Source of the DNA: Tetradesmus obliquus
Lineage: Eukaryota > Chlorophyta > Chlorophyceae > Sphaeropleales > Scenedesmaceae
Assembly (NCBI GenBank): GCA_030272155.1
Contig: CP126205.1
Location: 1,848,501-1,912,500, forward strand
Direction of reading: 5' to 3'
Length of the DNA stretch: 64,000 bases
In this document: positions 43,437-51,971 of the stretch, piece by piece
How the letters are laid out: every line of letters starts with the position of its first letter
Numbering within the stretch: position 1 is the stretch's first letter
Notes under the pieces: model-generated
The model's database searches: none
What the model was told of the DNA's origin: nothing
The model's input: only the letters and a program-made list of their open reading frames with translations
Translations under genes and position numbers: made by a program

Positions 43437-46157
43437 ACCAGCCTGGTGCACTGAGTGCAACATCTGCCGCACAGACAACAAACACACCAACGGCAAATCA
43501 TGAAAAAATGCAGTACATCGCAGCAACAGCGAAGCACAGAAACAACCACAGCACCTACCTTCATGTGGAAAGGTACAGGCCCCTGGCCCTGCTGCTGCTG
43601 CTGCTGCCGGCTGGCCAGCTCAGCGCACTGGGAATTATGCTGTAAGACAGCAATCAACTCCAGCACCACACTACAATAGCAGAAACCATAACACTTACCT
43701 TCATCAGGAAAGGCAGTGGGCCCTGGCCCTGCTGCTGCTGCCAGCTGGCCAGCTTAGCGCCCAACGCCTCAGGGTGGCCCCCCAGCCACTCGCCTAGGCC
43801 TGCACCAGCTTGGCCCGACTTGGCAAGAACAGAGGCAGCGCCACTTGGGTGGGTGCCAACCCTGCAGGCAGGTCAGCAGTGAACACAGCAGCTGCAGGTT
43901 GGCGTGTGTTTGAGCGTGCATTACGCATCAGAGAGGGTGTCCACCTTGTACACACGTAGCAGAAAGGTCGGCAGCAGCAGCAGCAGCAGCAGCAGCAGAT
44001 TCTGAGTGTGGTTTAGAACCAGGGCCTCAGTGTGGTTGCCCAGCCACTGGCCAAGGCTGAGCCCTGACTTGCCCGATTTGGCCATAAAAATAATATATTA
44101 ATAGAAATAATAGACTAAAAAATAGTGGCAGCTCCACTGGGGTGGCTGCCAACCCTACAGGCATTAAGATGTAGCGGACAAGGTAGCGGCAGCGGCTGAT
44201 TGTTCATGTATGTGATATCAGCCTAGCCACTAGGGCCTTGGGGTGGAATCCGGGTCACTCGCCAAGGCTTGCCCAAGCATGGCACGACTTGCCATGCATT
44301 GTGGACAAGGTAGCAGCAGCGGTTGATTGTTCATGTGATATCAGCCCAGCTTTAGGGTGGAATCCCTGTCACTCGCCAAGGCTTGCCCCAGCATGGCCAG
44401 ACTTGGCATTCAATATGGGGGCAGCTCCGCTTGGGTTGGTGCCGATGCTGAAGATCGTCACAAAACTCCAAGCGGAGCCGCGTCCATTTTGAAGATGGCA
44501 TACAACATGCTTATGTACTAGTGCAGAAACCTCGTGGAACTGATGCCACTTTGTTGAAGGCAGCACACGCCGCAATGCTGGCAGACAGCAGCTTCTTCAA
44601 TTCCTGCGCTTTTTACCTGCTACAGTTGTGCGAAAAATCACAAGCAGCACAAGCCGCAAAAGCAGCTGTTTAACCTACAACTGCTCTGCACAGCACGGAC
44701 ATAAAGACGCCAGCGAGAGCAGCAACGCTGCACAAGCAGCAAATGCGCAACTCGCAAGCAACCCCTCCCACCCACCACAGCTCTGCACAGGAGGTAAAAA
44801 AACGCTTGCAGAGCAGCAAGGACATACTGCATACACACAGCGCACAAGCAGCGACAAAGCAGCACCCAGGCACATTCTCGTGTACATTGCTGCATTGACG
44901 GTGGCAGTTATTGCAGCCATGTACACCAAAATGTCCCTCGGTTTATTCCTGAGCTGCGCATACCCGCATACCGCGGCAGAACCCTAGTGACGCCGACACC
45001 AAGTCACACGCAAGCCGCCATTCACACATGCACACCCCCACCACTCCTTGCGGGCCTCAAACCTTCCAGCCACTAACTGGCGCCTACCCCACACTGCCTC
45101 TACTGTCACAGAGCTTTGCAATTTGGAAGTTGCACACTGGTGACCTTCCCACAAGCAACCCCTCCTACTTACCATAGCTCTGCACAGCACGTCAACTTCG
45201 GCAGAGCAGAGCAAAAGCGCACACACAGCGCACAAGCAGCGCAGCAGCAGCGCGCAAGCAACCCTCTTTACCCACCACAGCTCTGCAAAGCTGGTGTCGC
45301 TGCTGCCAATCCTTGCCCCTTTCCAACCAGCACAGCTGTGCCCATCCCTCAAGTCCCAGTAGCAAGCAGCAAGCATGGCACCCACAACACGCGGACTTAC
45401 AGATTCACAACCGCGATAACACCACACACCCCGACTGTAACAGCACACGAGCAGCACAGGCAGCACAGTCCATCGGGCACAGCTGTGCAAAGCAAACACA
45501 CAGCAGCAGCAACAGCACGAGCTGCACTTTTCACTCACCACAGCTCTGCGAAGCGCGTGTCGCTGCTGCCGGTCTTGGCTGCTGCGGCCTCCACACCATT
45601 GGCACGGGCCAGCGACAGCACCTGCACTGCAGCAACATGCATGTAATTGTGACCATGCAGCCCTCTCGATCCTGAGACAGAGCAGCATTGAATGTAGCAG
45701 ATCATGTTGCAACAAGCCAGCATTGTTAGGTGTGAACGTACATGGTGCACAGTGAACTATTGCTAAGCGTGGCAGCGGCTGCAACCCCAGCACAAGCGCA
45801 GCAGCAAATATCATCTACATTGCCCCATCTCGCCAAGCAGCACACGCTGTGCAGCTTAACTAGGTGCGCTGGTTTTCTGTCACCCTGAGCATATACGGAC
45901 GAGGAGGGCAGCAACCCAGGGCACCTAGCATGCCGACTCATCAACCACCAGAACTGCCGTACTGCGGCAGATTGCTGCAGATCTGTGCTAGCAGCTTCAC
46001 TGCAAAGGGCAGCTGGCAACCTGCACCAATTCTGCAATTTTGCAAGCGGATTAAATGTGTCCGGCCCTTGTCTTTTGTGCAGCTCACGCACCTTGCTGTC
46101 AAGTGAAGCCGGCACTCCCCAGTCATAGCTCTGAGTGGCGCAGAGCAGCGGCAGCAT
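21877..46157 (-). CDS. PMI: Type I mannose-6-phosphate isomerase, 13 exons, 678 aa
   Basis: Exons in transcript order: 46157-46092, 45621-45539, 43861-43699, 42591-42508, 38571-38505, 37102-36975, 35218-35017, 33192-33014, 32766-32640, 26279-26178, 25819-25503, 23207-23093, 22280-21877; all phases agree (2,037 nt). The enzyme interconverts mannose 6-phosphate and fructose 6-phosphate, feeding GDP-mannose for glycans and ascorbate. Seen in order: CATQSYDWG (residues 6-14), FAELWVGTHPSGA, VLSIDKALPLQAHP (105-118), HKPE (139-142), GPGDAVLIPSGCPHAYISGD, GTALFIPAGTSLSF. The zinc ligands known from fungal PMI (Gln, His, Glu, His) are present as Q115, H117, E142, H362. The usual RAGLTPK motif is replaced by KGGLTGD at 381-387. 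Ala/Ser-rich insertions make it longer than the usual ~430 aa. The start is the first Met after an in-frame TGA. Introns are very large and repeat-filled. Confidence 0.93.
22290..22640 (-). repeat. Three acceptor-edge copies of PMI exon 13
   Basis: Upstream of the intact exon at 22280, copies near 22415-22370, 22545-22480 and 22640-22590 repeat the GTALFIPAGTSLSFTGSS region on the minus strand after CTG-rich tracts. A (CAG)15 run sits at 22417-22461. Confidence 0.85.
22695..23060. repeat. Donor-edge copies of PMI exon 12, one inverted, plus a 41-bp triplet
   Basis: Minus-strand copies of the exon 12 end (VVIDEA..AELHPG) lie at about 22700-22765 and 22855-22885. The same junction appears in the opposite orientation at about 22903-22930 (agagctgcacccaggtgagc), making an inverted pair around 22857-22925. 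From 22931 a 41-bp unit (accagccttgacgcatgtct..) occurs three times. Confidence 0.85.
23290..23580 (-). repeat. Acceptor-edge copies of PMI exon 12
   Basis: Upstream of exon 12 (start 23207), copies near 23335-23285, 23455-23405 and 23575-23540 encode V(M/I)DPGPGLLLV-like or shorter versions after ctgctgctgcag. The first two also share the following CGCTGTGTACTG stretch. Confidence 0.85.
24369..24445. repeat. Perfect 28-bp inverted repeat
   Basis: Bases 24369-24396 and 24418-24445 are exact reverse complements (core aaacagcacaaaccataaaa), with a 21-base loop. A third, direct, partial copy is at about 24463-24495. It lies in PMI intron 11. Confidence 0.9.
24530..25330 (-). repeat. Donor-edge copies of PMI exon 11
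   Basis: The exon 11 end (AGQKAIDM then GTGAGT at 25502) recurs at about 25262-25310 as AREAGQKAIDM with GTGAGT, and at about 24530-24565 as VGQKGIDM with GTTGGA. A trace of the YQPGLG-coding part is near 24700. Confidence 0.85.
24588..24650 (-). repeat. G-run cluster, three ~19-bp units
   Basis: Plus strand shows three units of cccctaaccccggcct or close. On the minus strand, the sense strand of PMI, this gives six or more runs of three to four G within 60 bases. That is compatible with a G-quadruplex in intron 11 RNA. Confidence 0.75.
25940..25985 (-). repeat. Donor-edge copy of PMI exon 10
   Basis: Minus strand reads ALVDSVTVG with donor GTAAGC, matching ALVDIVTAG and donor GTGTGG of the intact exon ending at 26178. 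The copy's donor looks stronger than the used one. Confidence 0.75.
26500..27273. repeat. 418-bp tandem duplication in PMI intron 9
   Basis: The segment from about 26500 (atcagcgggtgttgg) to about 26870 recurs at a constant 418-bp offset up to about 27270. Anchors: 26573/26991 (ctggattgacctgttgcg) and 26711/27129. Copies differ at scattered bases. Confidence 0.9.
27380..32220. repeat. About 20 tandem copies of a ~250-bp repeat in PMI intron 9
   Basis: Recurring landmarks are gcagcatgctgctgctgg followed 50-70 bp later by cagcagcggcaagctgtgcaggcagc. The second landmark is seen near 27405, 27508, 27765, 28040, 28280, 28610, 28890, 29145, 29410, 29680, 29925, 30020, 30280, 30515, 30745, 31000, 31255, 31500, 31860, 32090 and 32195. 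Minus-strand translations look alike (LPAQLAAAG...) but have no consistent donor. I treat it as intronic satellite-like DNA. Confidence 0.85.
32420..32480 (-). repeat. Diverged copy from PMI exon 9
   Basis: Minus strand contains GGTGCTGGGGGCCTGGGGAT, matching the exon 9 segment for VLGPGDAVL, with CTG-rich sequence before it. The copy lies downstream of the intact donor at 32639 and breaks the frame. Confidence 0.8.
33240..34270 (-). repeat. Seven extra acceptor-edge copies of PMI exon 8
   Basis: The intact exon starts at 33192. Copies upstream begin near 33348, 33508, 33663, 33824, 33976, 34126 and 34263. Most start after a cag acceptor with GPSQ.GVKVPTTGTSSKATI or a close variant, and most run to ALAGPEPPHF or a fragment of it. 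None continues into the SSDLTLAMGVVSEPGG part or has a donor. Spacing is about 140-160 bp. Confidence 0.9.
34729..34900 (-). repeat. Donor-side copy of PMI exon 7 with (CAG)24
   Basis: Minus strand 34895-34805 reads LQEVLKRLQAQQHGSGAVLL and onward, like exon 7. The following Ala-coding part has expanded into 24 perfect CAG units (plus strand, 34729-34800). Confidence 0.88.
34940..34985. repeat. Short tandem repeat acacactgtagggt
   Basis: Three units of (a/t)aacacactgtaggg(t/a) at about 34927-34984 lie directly before the exon 7 donor side on the plus strand. Confidence 0.8.
35325..35990 (-). repeat. Six extra acceptor-edge copies of PMI exon 7
   Basis: Intact exon start is 35218. Upstream copies encoding ALAAMWQQLLLHTP.DLA or shorter forms start near 35361, 35486, 35611, 35731, 35857 and 35980. 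Each sits next to a gcag or similar acceptor. Spacing is 120-145 bp. Confidence 0.88.
36490..36900 (-). repeat. Three donor-edge copies of PMI exon 6
   Basis: The exon 6 end (LGDSNVQAYLAAGPGDAHAR, donor at 36974) recurs at about 36895-36815, 36720-36655 and 36570-36495 with substitutions. Each is followed by CAGGTG-like sequence. Confidence 0.85.
37110..37560 (-). repeat. Three or four acceptor-edge copies of PMI exon 6
   Basis: Upstream of the intact start at 37102, minus-strand copies near 37230, 37342 and 37441 read GYLAFDKMSQLL, GFLAFDKMPQLL and GSLALDGMLQLL. All follow a CTG-rich tract and cag. CAG runs on the plus strand separate them. Confidence 0.87.
38940..41560. repeat. Diverged relatives of the 93-bp repeat and other duplications in PMI intron 4
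   Basis: Segments at about 38945-39000, 39195-39250, 39420-39465 and 41467-41525 resemble the 93-bp unit (core gtggcagagcatcctgtg.cactggtagcag). Other internal pairs are 40085-40145 with 40355-40410 and 40975-41030 with 41225-41282. No exon seen in this 3.9-kb intron. Confidence 0.7.
41621..42085. repeat. 93-bp tandem repeat, five units
   Basis: Units begin at about 41621, then 41714, 41807, 41900 and 41993; the last four start gaatgatacgtgcggcgcta. The units look identical by eye. As 93 is divisible by 3, the minus strand stays open through all copies (31-residue period). Position inside PMI intron 4 and lack of other support argue against a gene. Confidence 0.95.
42177..42215. repeat. Head-to-head interstitial telomeric block
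   Basis: Reads ggggtttaggtttaggg followed at once by ctaaaccctaaaccctaacc. These are TTTAGGG-type repeats meeting C-rich CCCTAAA-type repeats, a near-palindrome of 39 bases. Confidence 0.9.
42389..42440 (-). repeat. Donor-edge copy of PMI exon 4
   Basis: Minus strand reads TAKKLHQKDAK then GTGAGG, matching TAKKLHQKDPK and GTAGGC of exon 4 (donor at 42507). Confidence 0.85.
43235..43620 (-). repeat. Three donor-edge copies of PMI exon 3
   Basis: The exon 3 end (QQQQGQGPLPFLMK, donor at 43698) recurs at about 43612-43560 (PVPFHMK), 43425-43368 (LLPFLMK) and 43282-43238 (PLPLHMK), each followed by GTAGGT, GTGGGG or GTGGGT. Confidence 0.88.
44000..44460 (-). repeat. Acceptor-side copies of PMI exon 3
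   Basis: Upstream of the intact start at 43861, minus-strand copies of VGTHPSGA occur at about 44156-44125 (VGSHPSGA) and 44447-44420 (IGTNPSGA). Copies of the AKSGQAG..GEWLG part occur at about 44090-44035, 44300-44240 and 44405-44345. Confidence 0.82.
44675..45305 (-). repeat. Four donor-edge copies of PMI exon 2
   Basis: The exon 2 end (SSDTRFAELW, donor at 45538) recurs at about 45305-45272 (GSSDTSFAELW), 45200-45165, 44795-44768 and 44697-44672. Each copy keeps a CAGAGCT or CAGAGCA-like core followed by GTGG or GTTG. Confidence 0.82.
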
Positions 46158-48030
46158 GGCTGCTCACGACTGCTGCTGCTGCTGCTGCTGCTGCTGAGGG
46201 GGCTGTGCTGTACAGGACCACAGTTGCAAAGCACAGCAGCAGGATCGCCTGGAATGCCTGATGCTGTTGTAGACGGGCGTGCCCAGCAGTCGAGTAGGGT
46301 CGGTAGTCAGGGTACCTTGTTGCTCTGTGTGTTCTACAGAAGGCCTGTACGCAGCAGGAATGTGTGCATCAGCAGAGATCAGTGCGGCACAGATCTGGAC
46401 AACAGAATGTTTGCAGCGCTGTGCATTGCGGCTGTATCAACAGTTGCGTTGCTGTGTTAGCGCCTTTAAGCTTATACTGTTTACATTAGCGTCTGTTGCA
46501 AAGCGCCATGCTGGTTGAGAAGGAGGTAGGCAGAAGCAGCAGATCACTCTTCAACAGCAGCACCAGCAGCAACAGCGACACCATTCAAAGCCACGCACAC
46601 GTGCATCATTCCAGGGAGTGAAATCCAAAGGTTAAAACGGCCACAGCGAAAATTACCTTGTGAAGCGGCCTTGTTGCAGAGCAGAATATGCGGGCAGTGT
46701 GCGACGCAGCAGCAGGAGCAAGCTGATCGGTCTGAGCTTTACGAACCAGATCGTGTTGCTGCTGAACTGACGATCGCATCGAATGCAGGGCAGGTGCGAC
46801 ATGCTGAAGCAGCATGTGTAATCCTTGGAACCAGTCTTAACATAACACCTGTTGACCTGGCACGGGTGATTTGAATGCTCATTTGGCGCCTTTTCCTCGA
46901 TCTGCAGCTGGAATCATGTTGAAACATAGCTTTTCTGGCCCAAAGTGATGTCAGCTCCGAAACACCACGACTGCTCACTGCCAGCACACCCATCTGCCAG
47001 TGGCTTAGCTGTTTGTTGTGCATTAAAAACACATGCCCGCATCCTGTATGTGCACCTGTTGTGTGATTGAGCAGTTTTTCACATAATTAGCAAGACAAGT
47101 GCAATAGTTACTCCTGCAGAACACCATGTGTGCTGTGCCAAACCCCAGTCATTGGCGGCCAGGTTGCTGTTTACAACCATCCTTGACAGTCACAGCCGAC
47201 TGTGTTGCAGGCAATACTACCTAAGACATAAAACCAGGGTGGACATGTTACATGTATGCATGCCATGTTCTGATGGTGCCTAAACCTTCTATGTGATCAC
47301 CCGGTGACAGAGGGCCTTCGTCCTGGACAGGAACGTGCCACAGTGTCCTTCTGCACCAGCAGTTTCAGTTGTTGCCATGCACAGGCTGCAATGAAGTGCG
47401 TGATGCCAGGCTTGCTGCATGGCTGCTGCCATTCATGTTGGATACCAGCACCCGCTGCTTACTCAGCAGTTGCTGCACAGCAGTTATCAGACACCAGCAT
47501 GCCTGCACAGTACCACTTCAACATTCCTTTGCTGTGTTAGGCTTGAGGTGCATGACTGACATGCAGGACCATTCCTACAGCAATATGCCTGAACAGCACC
47601 AAAAAAATCCCAAATATGCACGCAGCTGTGACCCGTGCACTTTCCTGCAAGTGCCCCTCATCTGCCCTCATTTGCAGGACCACCAGAATGCTACAAGGTT
47701 TCTTCCCCAGACATACTTCGCTGCCGATTGTGATTGGGTTCCCACTCCCTCACAAGGTAGAAAGGGAATATGCCAGGCCGCAAATGCTGCTTGTCGCAGT
47801 AGCTGCAGGCAAGCTGCATGGGCTCAATGATGATGAGGCGTCATGATCAGCAGATGCACAACAATCAATGGCCCTGAAAAAGCAGAGTTGTTAGCAGCCA
47901 TGCCATTTTAGCGCGCTGCGTCATGACTCACAGGAAGACGAGCAAAACATGTGTTGGCAAAAACAGAGAAATGCAAAGCTGCAGGCGCTAGACAGCTGTC
48001 AAACACACAGTCAAACACGAGTCAAACACA
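46158..48030. other. Intergenic upstream of PMI; no gene recognised
   Basis: Contains a short CTG tract just upstream of the PMI start (about 46168-46196), so the PMI promoter and 5' UTR must be here. Mostly unique sequence. ORFs such as 46671-46874 and 47616-47846 (plus) match no family I know and lack convincing splice sites. Confidence 0.5.
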
Positions 48031-48034
48031 AAAG

Positions 48035-48190
48035 CTGAGTCATCAGCAGTAGTAGACCACACCACCACCCCAGGTCATCTCGGCAGCGCCTAACACTCAG
48101 GCATCTGCATGCCATCAAAAAGTGAAATGTTATACTCAGCAGCCGTAGTTGACCACACCATCCGTCAGGTCGACCTTGCGACAAAGGCAG
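48035..48190 (-). repeat. Two copies of the C-terminal end of the 48 kb secreted-protein gene
   Basis: The used end reads VDLVDGVVNYGC and stop (48264-48262). Minus-strand copies at about 48177-48135 (VDLTDGVVNYGC, stop) and 48080-48040 (DLGGGVVYYC-like) lie downstream, about 120 bp apart. Confidence 0.9.
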
Positions 48191-48261
48191 CAAAAGCATC
48201 AACAGCTGCAGGCATCATGTGCCACCAAAGACATTGAGGGTCAAAGTCAAAGTCAACACCC

Positions 48262-49467
48262 TTAGCAGCCGTAGTTGACCACACCATCCACCAGGTCAAC
48301 CTCAGCCAGCGGCCTGCAGCTGGGACCCAGCGCTGCAGCAGCACTTGAACCCTTTTCAAACACCGCACCCAGATGCCTGTCTGCCAGCAGGCTCCTCCTG
48401 CGGTCCTTGCCGCTGCTGCCTGTGCCCTTGTTACGGTCTGCTGCTGCTTCGGGTGTCTGTTCGTAGGCAGGGCCGGCCTCCTGCTCGAAAGCAGAACCAC
48501 GGATGATGGGGAAGCCACACACCAAGCCCTCACAGCAGGATGTGCTGCACATGCACATGCTGTACTTTGCGGTGCACTGGTTGGATAGTAGGCCGCCCGA
48601 GAAGAGGGACTTCAGCTGTGCGTCCTGTACAGTAGCTGTTTCGCCATCAGGCTGGTCTGCTGCTGCGGTGGTGGTGGTGGTGTAGCCGTTGTTGGGGTAG
48701 GTTATGCTGGCCTGTGTGTTGCTGTCGTCTGTTGCTGAGTTGAGAGTGAAGACGCAGGCAGAGGCAACAGGCCAAGCAGTTGTGAGGGCGGCAGTGAAGC
48801 ATGGTTCAGGGGCAGAGCTGGTTGACTGCTGCTGCTGAGTCATGCCGAAGTAGCAGCATGGTGTGGTTTCTCTTGCAGGAGAGGGACCACTCTCTTGCGA
48901 GAAATCACAGGTTGCATATATGTACAACCCTGATCTGTGGGAAGACAACACAAAGGGGCCGCTACAATGCTGTGCAAGGGCTGCAGACACCATCCAAGGT
49001 ATCAGCCCCAGCTGCTGCTGCTGCTGCATGTCCAGCGGACTTGCTTGCAGGAACGGACACGGTCGCTGCTGAAGCTGTTCTATGTTATTCAAAGGATGAT
49101 ATAGAAGGTAATCAGGCTGGCAAGTGACAGCGAAAGTGCTGCAGCTTGAGGATTGAGCTTGCAGGAACCCACCCGGGAAGCACTGGCAGGAGCACTTGCC
49201 ACACTCATACTTCGTGCCTTTCATGCCATGGGGGCATGGGTAGCGCATGCAGGGATCATTGCCACACTTGACACGAGGCAGGTTGTTTGGGCATGTCGTG
49301 TTCTGCGAAACTGGAGAACTAGCTGTTCCCGCCTCCTGCTGCTGCAGGCTACGGTGCTGCTGCAGGCCAAACCCGGTCAGGCCTGACCTCGCCGCATGCA
49401 GACTAGTGATGGATGATAGACAAACAAGCAATAAAATCGCACGCATAAGCGCTGTCTGAGAAGGCAT
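48262..49467 (-). CDS. Intronless secreted Cys-rich protein, 401 aa, family unknown
   Basis: One uninterrupted frame. The N-terminus (Met, MRAILLLVCLSSITSLHA) is a clear signal peptide with likely cleavage near residue 25. A compact Cys cluster follows (CPNNLPRVKCGNDPCMRYPC then CGKCSCQC, about residues 59-95). Further Cys pairs are spread over the mature chain, including CMCSTSCCEGLVCG, and the last residue is Cys. Thr/Ala- and Gln-rich linkers come from trinucleotide runs. No membrane segment after the signal peptide and no retention signal are seen, so export to the wall or medium, or a vacuolar fate, is inferred. I recognise no catalytic motif. A second Met at residue 8 is an alternative start. 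It is one of two intronless genes here. Confidence 0.8.
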   Translation of the reverse strand: MPSQTALMRAILLLVCLSSITSLHAARSGLTGFGLQQHRSLQQQEAGTASSPVSQNTTCPNNLPRVKCGNDPCMRYPCPHGMKGTKYECGKCSCQCFPGGFLQAQSSSCSTFAVTCQPDYLLYHPLNNIEQLQQRPCPFLQASPLDMQQQQQLGLIPWMVSAALAQHCSGPFVLSSHRSGLYIYATCDFSQESGPSPARETTPCCYFGMTQQQQSTSSAPEPCFTAALTTAWPVASACVFTLNSATDDSNTQASITYPNNGYTTTTTAAADQPDGETATVQDAQLKSLFSGGLLSNQCTAKYSMCMCSTSCCEGLVCGFPIIRGSAFEQEAGPAYEQTPEAAADRNKGTGSSGKDRRRSLLADRHLGAVFEKGSSAAAALGPSCRPLAEVDLVDGVVNYGC

Positions 49468-50579
49468 GGTCGAGGACTGCGAGTTCGAAGTGTGTTTTGC
49501 AAACAGCTCGCAATCGGCGCTTCTGGTTGTATGGCAGCAACGTGAAGAAGAGTTTAAACGTGAGTGAATTATTTTCTCGACCAGGTTGACTGGTGCTTTT
49601 ATACCAGCCGTGTTGGGATGGCTTGCTGTCCAGGGTTTCAGGGTCTGACAGTTGATTCAAATTGAGCTCTACGTCAACCATTCACCGCGGGAGACCGACT
49701 GGGCCTGGCCCCACGGATTTCTACCTTATCCTCTTTGATAAGGCTGGTAGCACAACAACGTGAACATCACAACCCTGTGTAGAAGCTCCCTTGCAGTGGC
49801 CCTGTCTAAAAGTAGCGCTGTCATGTGCACAAGCAGCATGCTATGCCTCGAGTGCGTTGTTGACGTTGTTGATTTTACAGTTTGGACAAGCATTCAGCAA
49901 GCAAGCTCCCAACTGCAGTTCATAACATACTGCTGCACAGTTGTAAGGCAACAACCAGCATGCTGTGCGCCACAAATGCGGCAGTGCTTTGCAGCGCAGC
50001 TGCAGCAGTGGCACATACTGCTGTGCACACCAGCGTCGCTGCTGGCATGCTTCATACCAACACCTGCATGTAGACAGTTGTTTGTGTGCAGGCTGCCAGT
50101 ACGCAAGCTGCAGCCAGGCAAGGTATGCAGGGCACAGCTGATGTCTACACTGCACCTTACATCAGGACGGCAGCGCTCCTTCCAGGACGATTTATGCAGG
50201 CAGCCTGCTGCACAGCTGACACCAGTTTCTCACACCAACCAAACTTATGGTGATGCCAGCTGTATATTCCAGTGGCCACACAGCACTGGAACCTTGATGT
50301 GTGTGCGCAGGTTCGCAACTGTTACTGTTGCTGTCACTGCTGCTTCTCCCTGCTGCTCCAACCCACACCCTTGCTGTGTGTCATACACACTGCACCTAAT
50401 ATGCAGCATTGCATACTCAAAATGATAGAACCTGTGGAGCTGCTGTTTAGTAAATCAGCTGATTCCTCATCTCTGCAACATGCTGCTGCTGTTGTTCCAA
50501 GTATCTATACCGTATGAATTGTTGCGCTGCCATGAGAAACAGCACTGGCCACCCATGTGTGTGTGCAGGTACACACATA
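49468..50579. other. Intergenic, 5' flank of the 48 kb gene
   Basis: The first few hundred bases must hold the minus-strand promoter of the gene starting at 49467. No exon or clear core element seen. The plus-strand ORF 49760-50425 lacks family resemblance and splice context. Confidence 0.5.
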
Positions 50580-51440
50580 ACTGGCTCCTGCAAGATACAG
50601 CATCACAGAATGAGCCAGCAAATCTCGCAAGCTGCAGCACCATGGTGTGATTCGAGCACTTCCTGCAAGCACTTCCTGCGAGCTGCAGCGTGCACACTGG
50701 CTCCTGCAAGCTGCGTCACCCCAGTATATGCAAAGCAAACACGGCAAGCTGCACTGCCACAGTATGATTCAAGCAAATCCTGCAAGCTGCAGCACCACAA
50801 TGTGCACAAAGCAAATTCTGCAAGCTGCAGCACCACAGTATGTGTCACGCACACGCTGCAAGCTGCAGCATGCACACTGGCTCCTGCAAGCTGCGCACCC
50901 CAGTATGTGCGAAGCAAACACTGCAGGCTGTAGTGCCACAGTATGAGCCAAGCAAATCCTGCAAACTGCAGCACCACAGTGTGCAGAAAGCATATCTACA
51001 AGCTGCAGCACCACAGTATATGTCAAGCACATGCTGCGAGCTGCAGCAGCATGCTGGCTCCTGCAAGCTGCGGCATCACAGCAGACACCACAAGCTGCAG
51101 CGTCACAGTATGAGCCAACCGAATCTTGCACGCTCCAGCACCACAGTGTGCACCAAGCGAATCCTGCAAGCTGCGGTGCCTCAGTATGAGCCAAGCACCC
51201 ACTGCAAGCTGCAGCATGCACACTGGCTGCTGCAAGCTGTTGCATCACAGTATCAGCCCAGTCATCATTGCCAGTTGCTGCACCGTATGAGCCAAGCAAA
51301 CCCTGCAAGCTGCAGCAACACATTATGAGCCAAGCAGACGCTGCAAGCTGCAGCATTGCAGTATGAGCCAGGCACTCGCCGCAAGCTGCAGCACGCACAC
51401 TGGCTCCTGCAAGCTGCAGCTTTGCAAAATGACCCACGTT
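50580..51440. repeat. Degenerate ~40-bp minisatellite (gcaagctgcagcaccacagtatg..)
   Basis: More than 20 copies of a unit close to tcctgcaagctgcagcaccacagtatgagccaagcaaa, with a variant carrying gcacactggctcctgcaagc. Spacing is irregular, around 40-45 bp. The long ORFs on both strands here are translations of the repeat. Palindromic cores (ctgcag, agct) are frequent. Confidence 0.88.
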
Positions 51441-51728
51441 GGTGCTGCACACACTGAATAGGTATGCTTGTCAACACGCTTGTCAACACACAATTACCCT
51501 AAGACAAGTTCTCTTGTTCTCTTCCACAGCATGGCCATGCAGCAATTGACTGGGCGCTCAACATCTTCAACACCGTATGAAGATGCTGCTGCTGCTGCTG
51601 CTGCTGCCGCTGCTGCTGCACATGCTGGCCTCCTCACGCCCGGACACCCAAGGCACACCGTGTTTACTCTGCTGTTGTTTTCCCTGCTGCTGCAACTTAG
51701 CAGCAGCATGCAGCTGCGCATGTGCCGC

Positions 51729-51729
<1 letters not shown>

Positions 51730-51795
<66 letters not shown>
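51730..51795. repeat. (CTG)22 tract
   Basis: Twenty-two perfect CTG units downstream of the minus-strand 122-aa gene. Shorter CTG runs flank it at about 51583-51620. The remaining sequence between 51450 and 51971 shows no exon. Confidence 0.97.
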
Positions 51796-51797
<2 letters not shown>

Positions 51798-51971
51798 GCT
51801 CCTGGCAGCACAGCATGCTGCGCTGCCGAGCCCAAGCGCTCCTGCCCTTTCCTCATTCATTTTGTTTTCAGCAGCTCTTCACGCACCCACCGCAATGCTG
51901 GTGTCACTGGGAAAGCAAGCTGCCAGTGTCACCAGCAGGTGTCACCCGCCCCAGCCCCTGCGTGCTCCGCT

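Noticed and set aside
44238-44492. Plus-strand ORF in PMI intron 2
   Set aside because: Antisense of diverged exon 3 copies.
50769-51452. Long ORFs on both strands (for example 227 codons, minus)
   Set aside because: They are translations of a ~40-bp minisatellite and show only its periodic composition.
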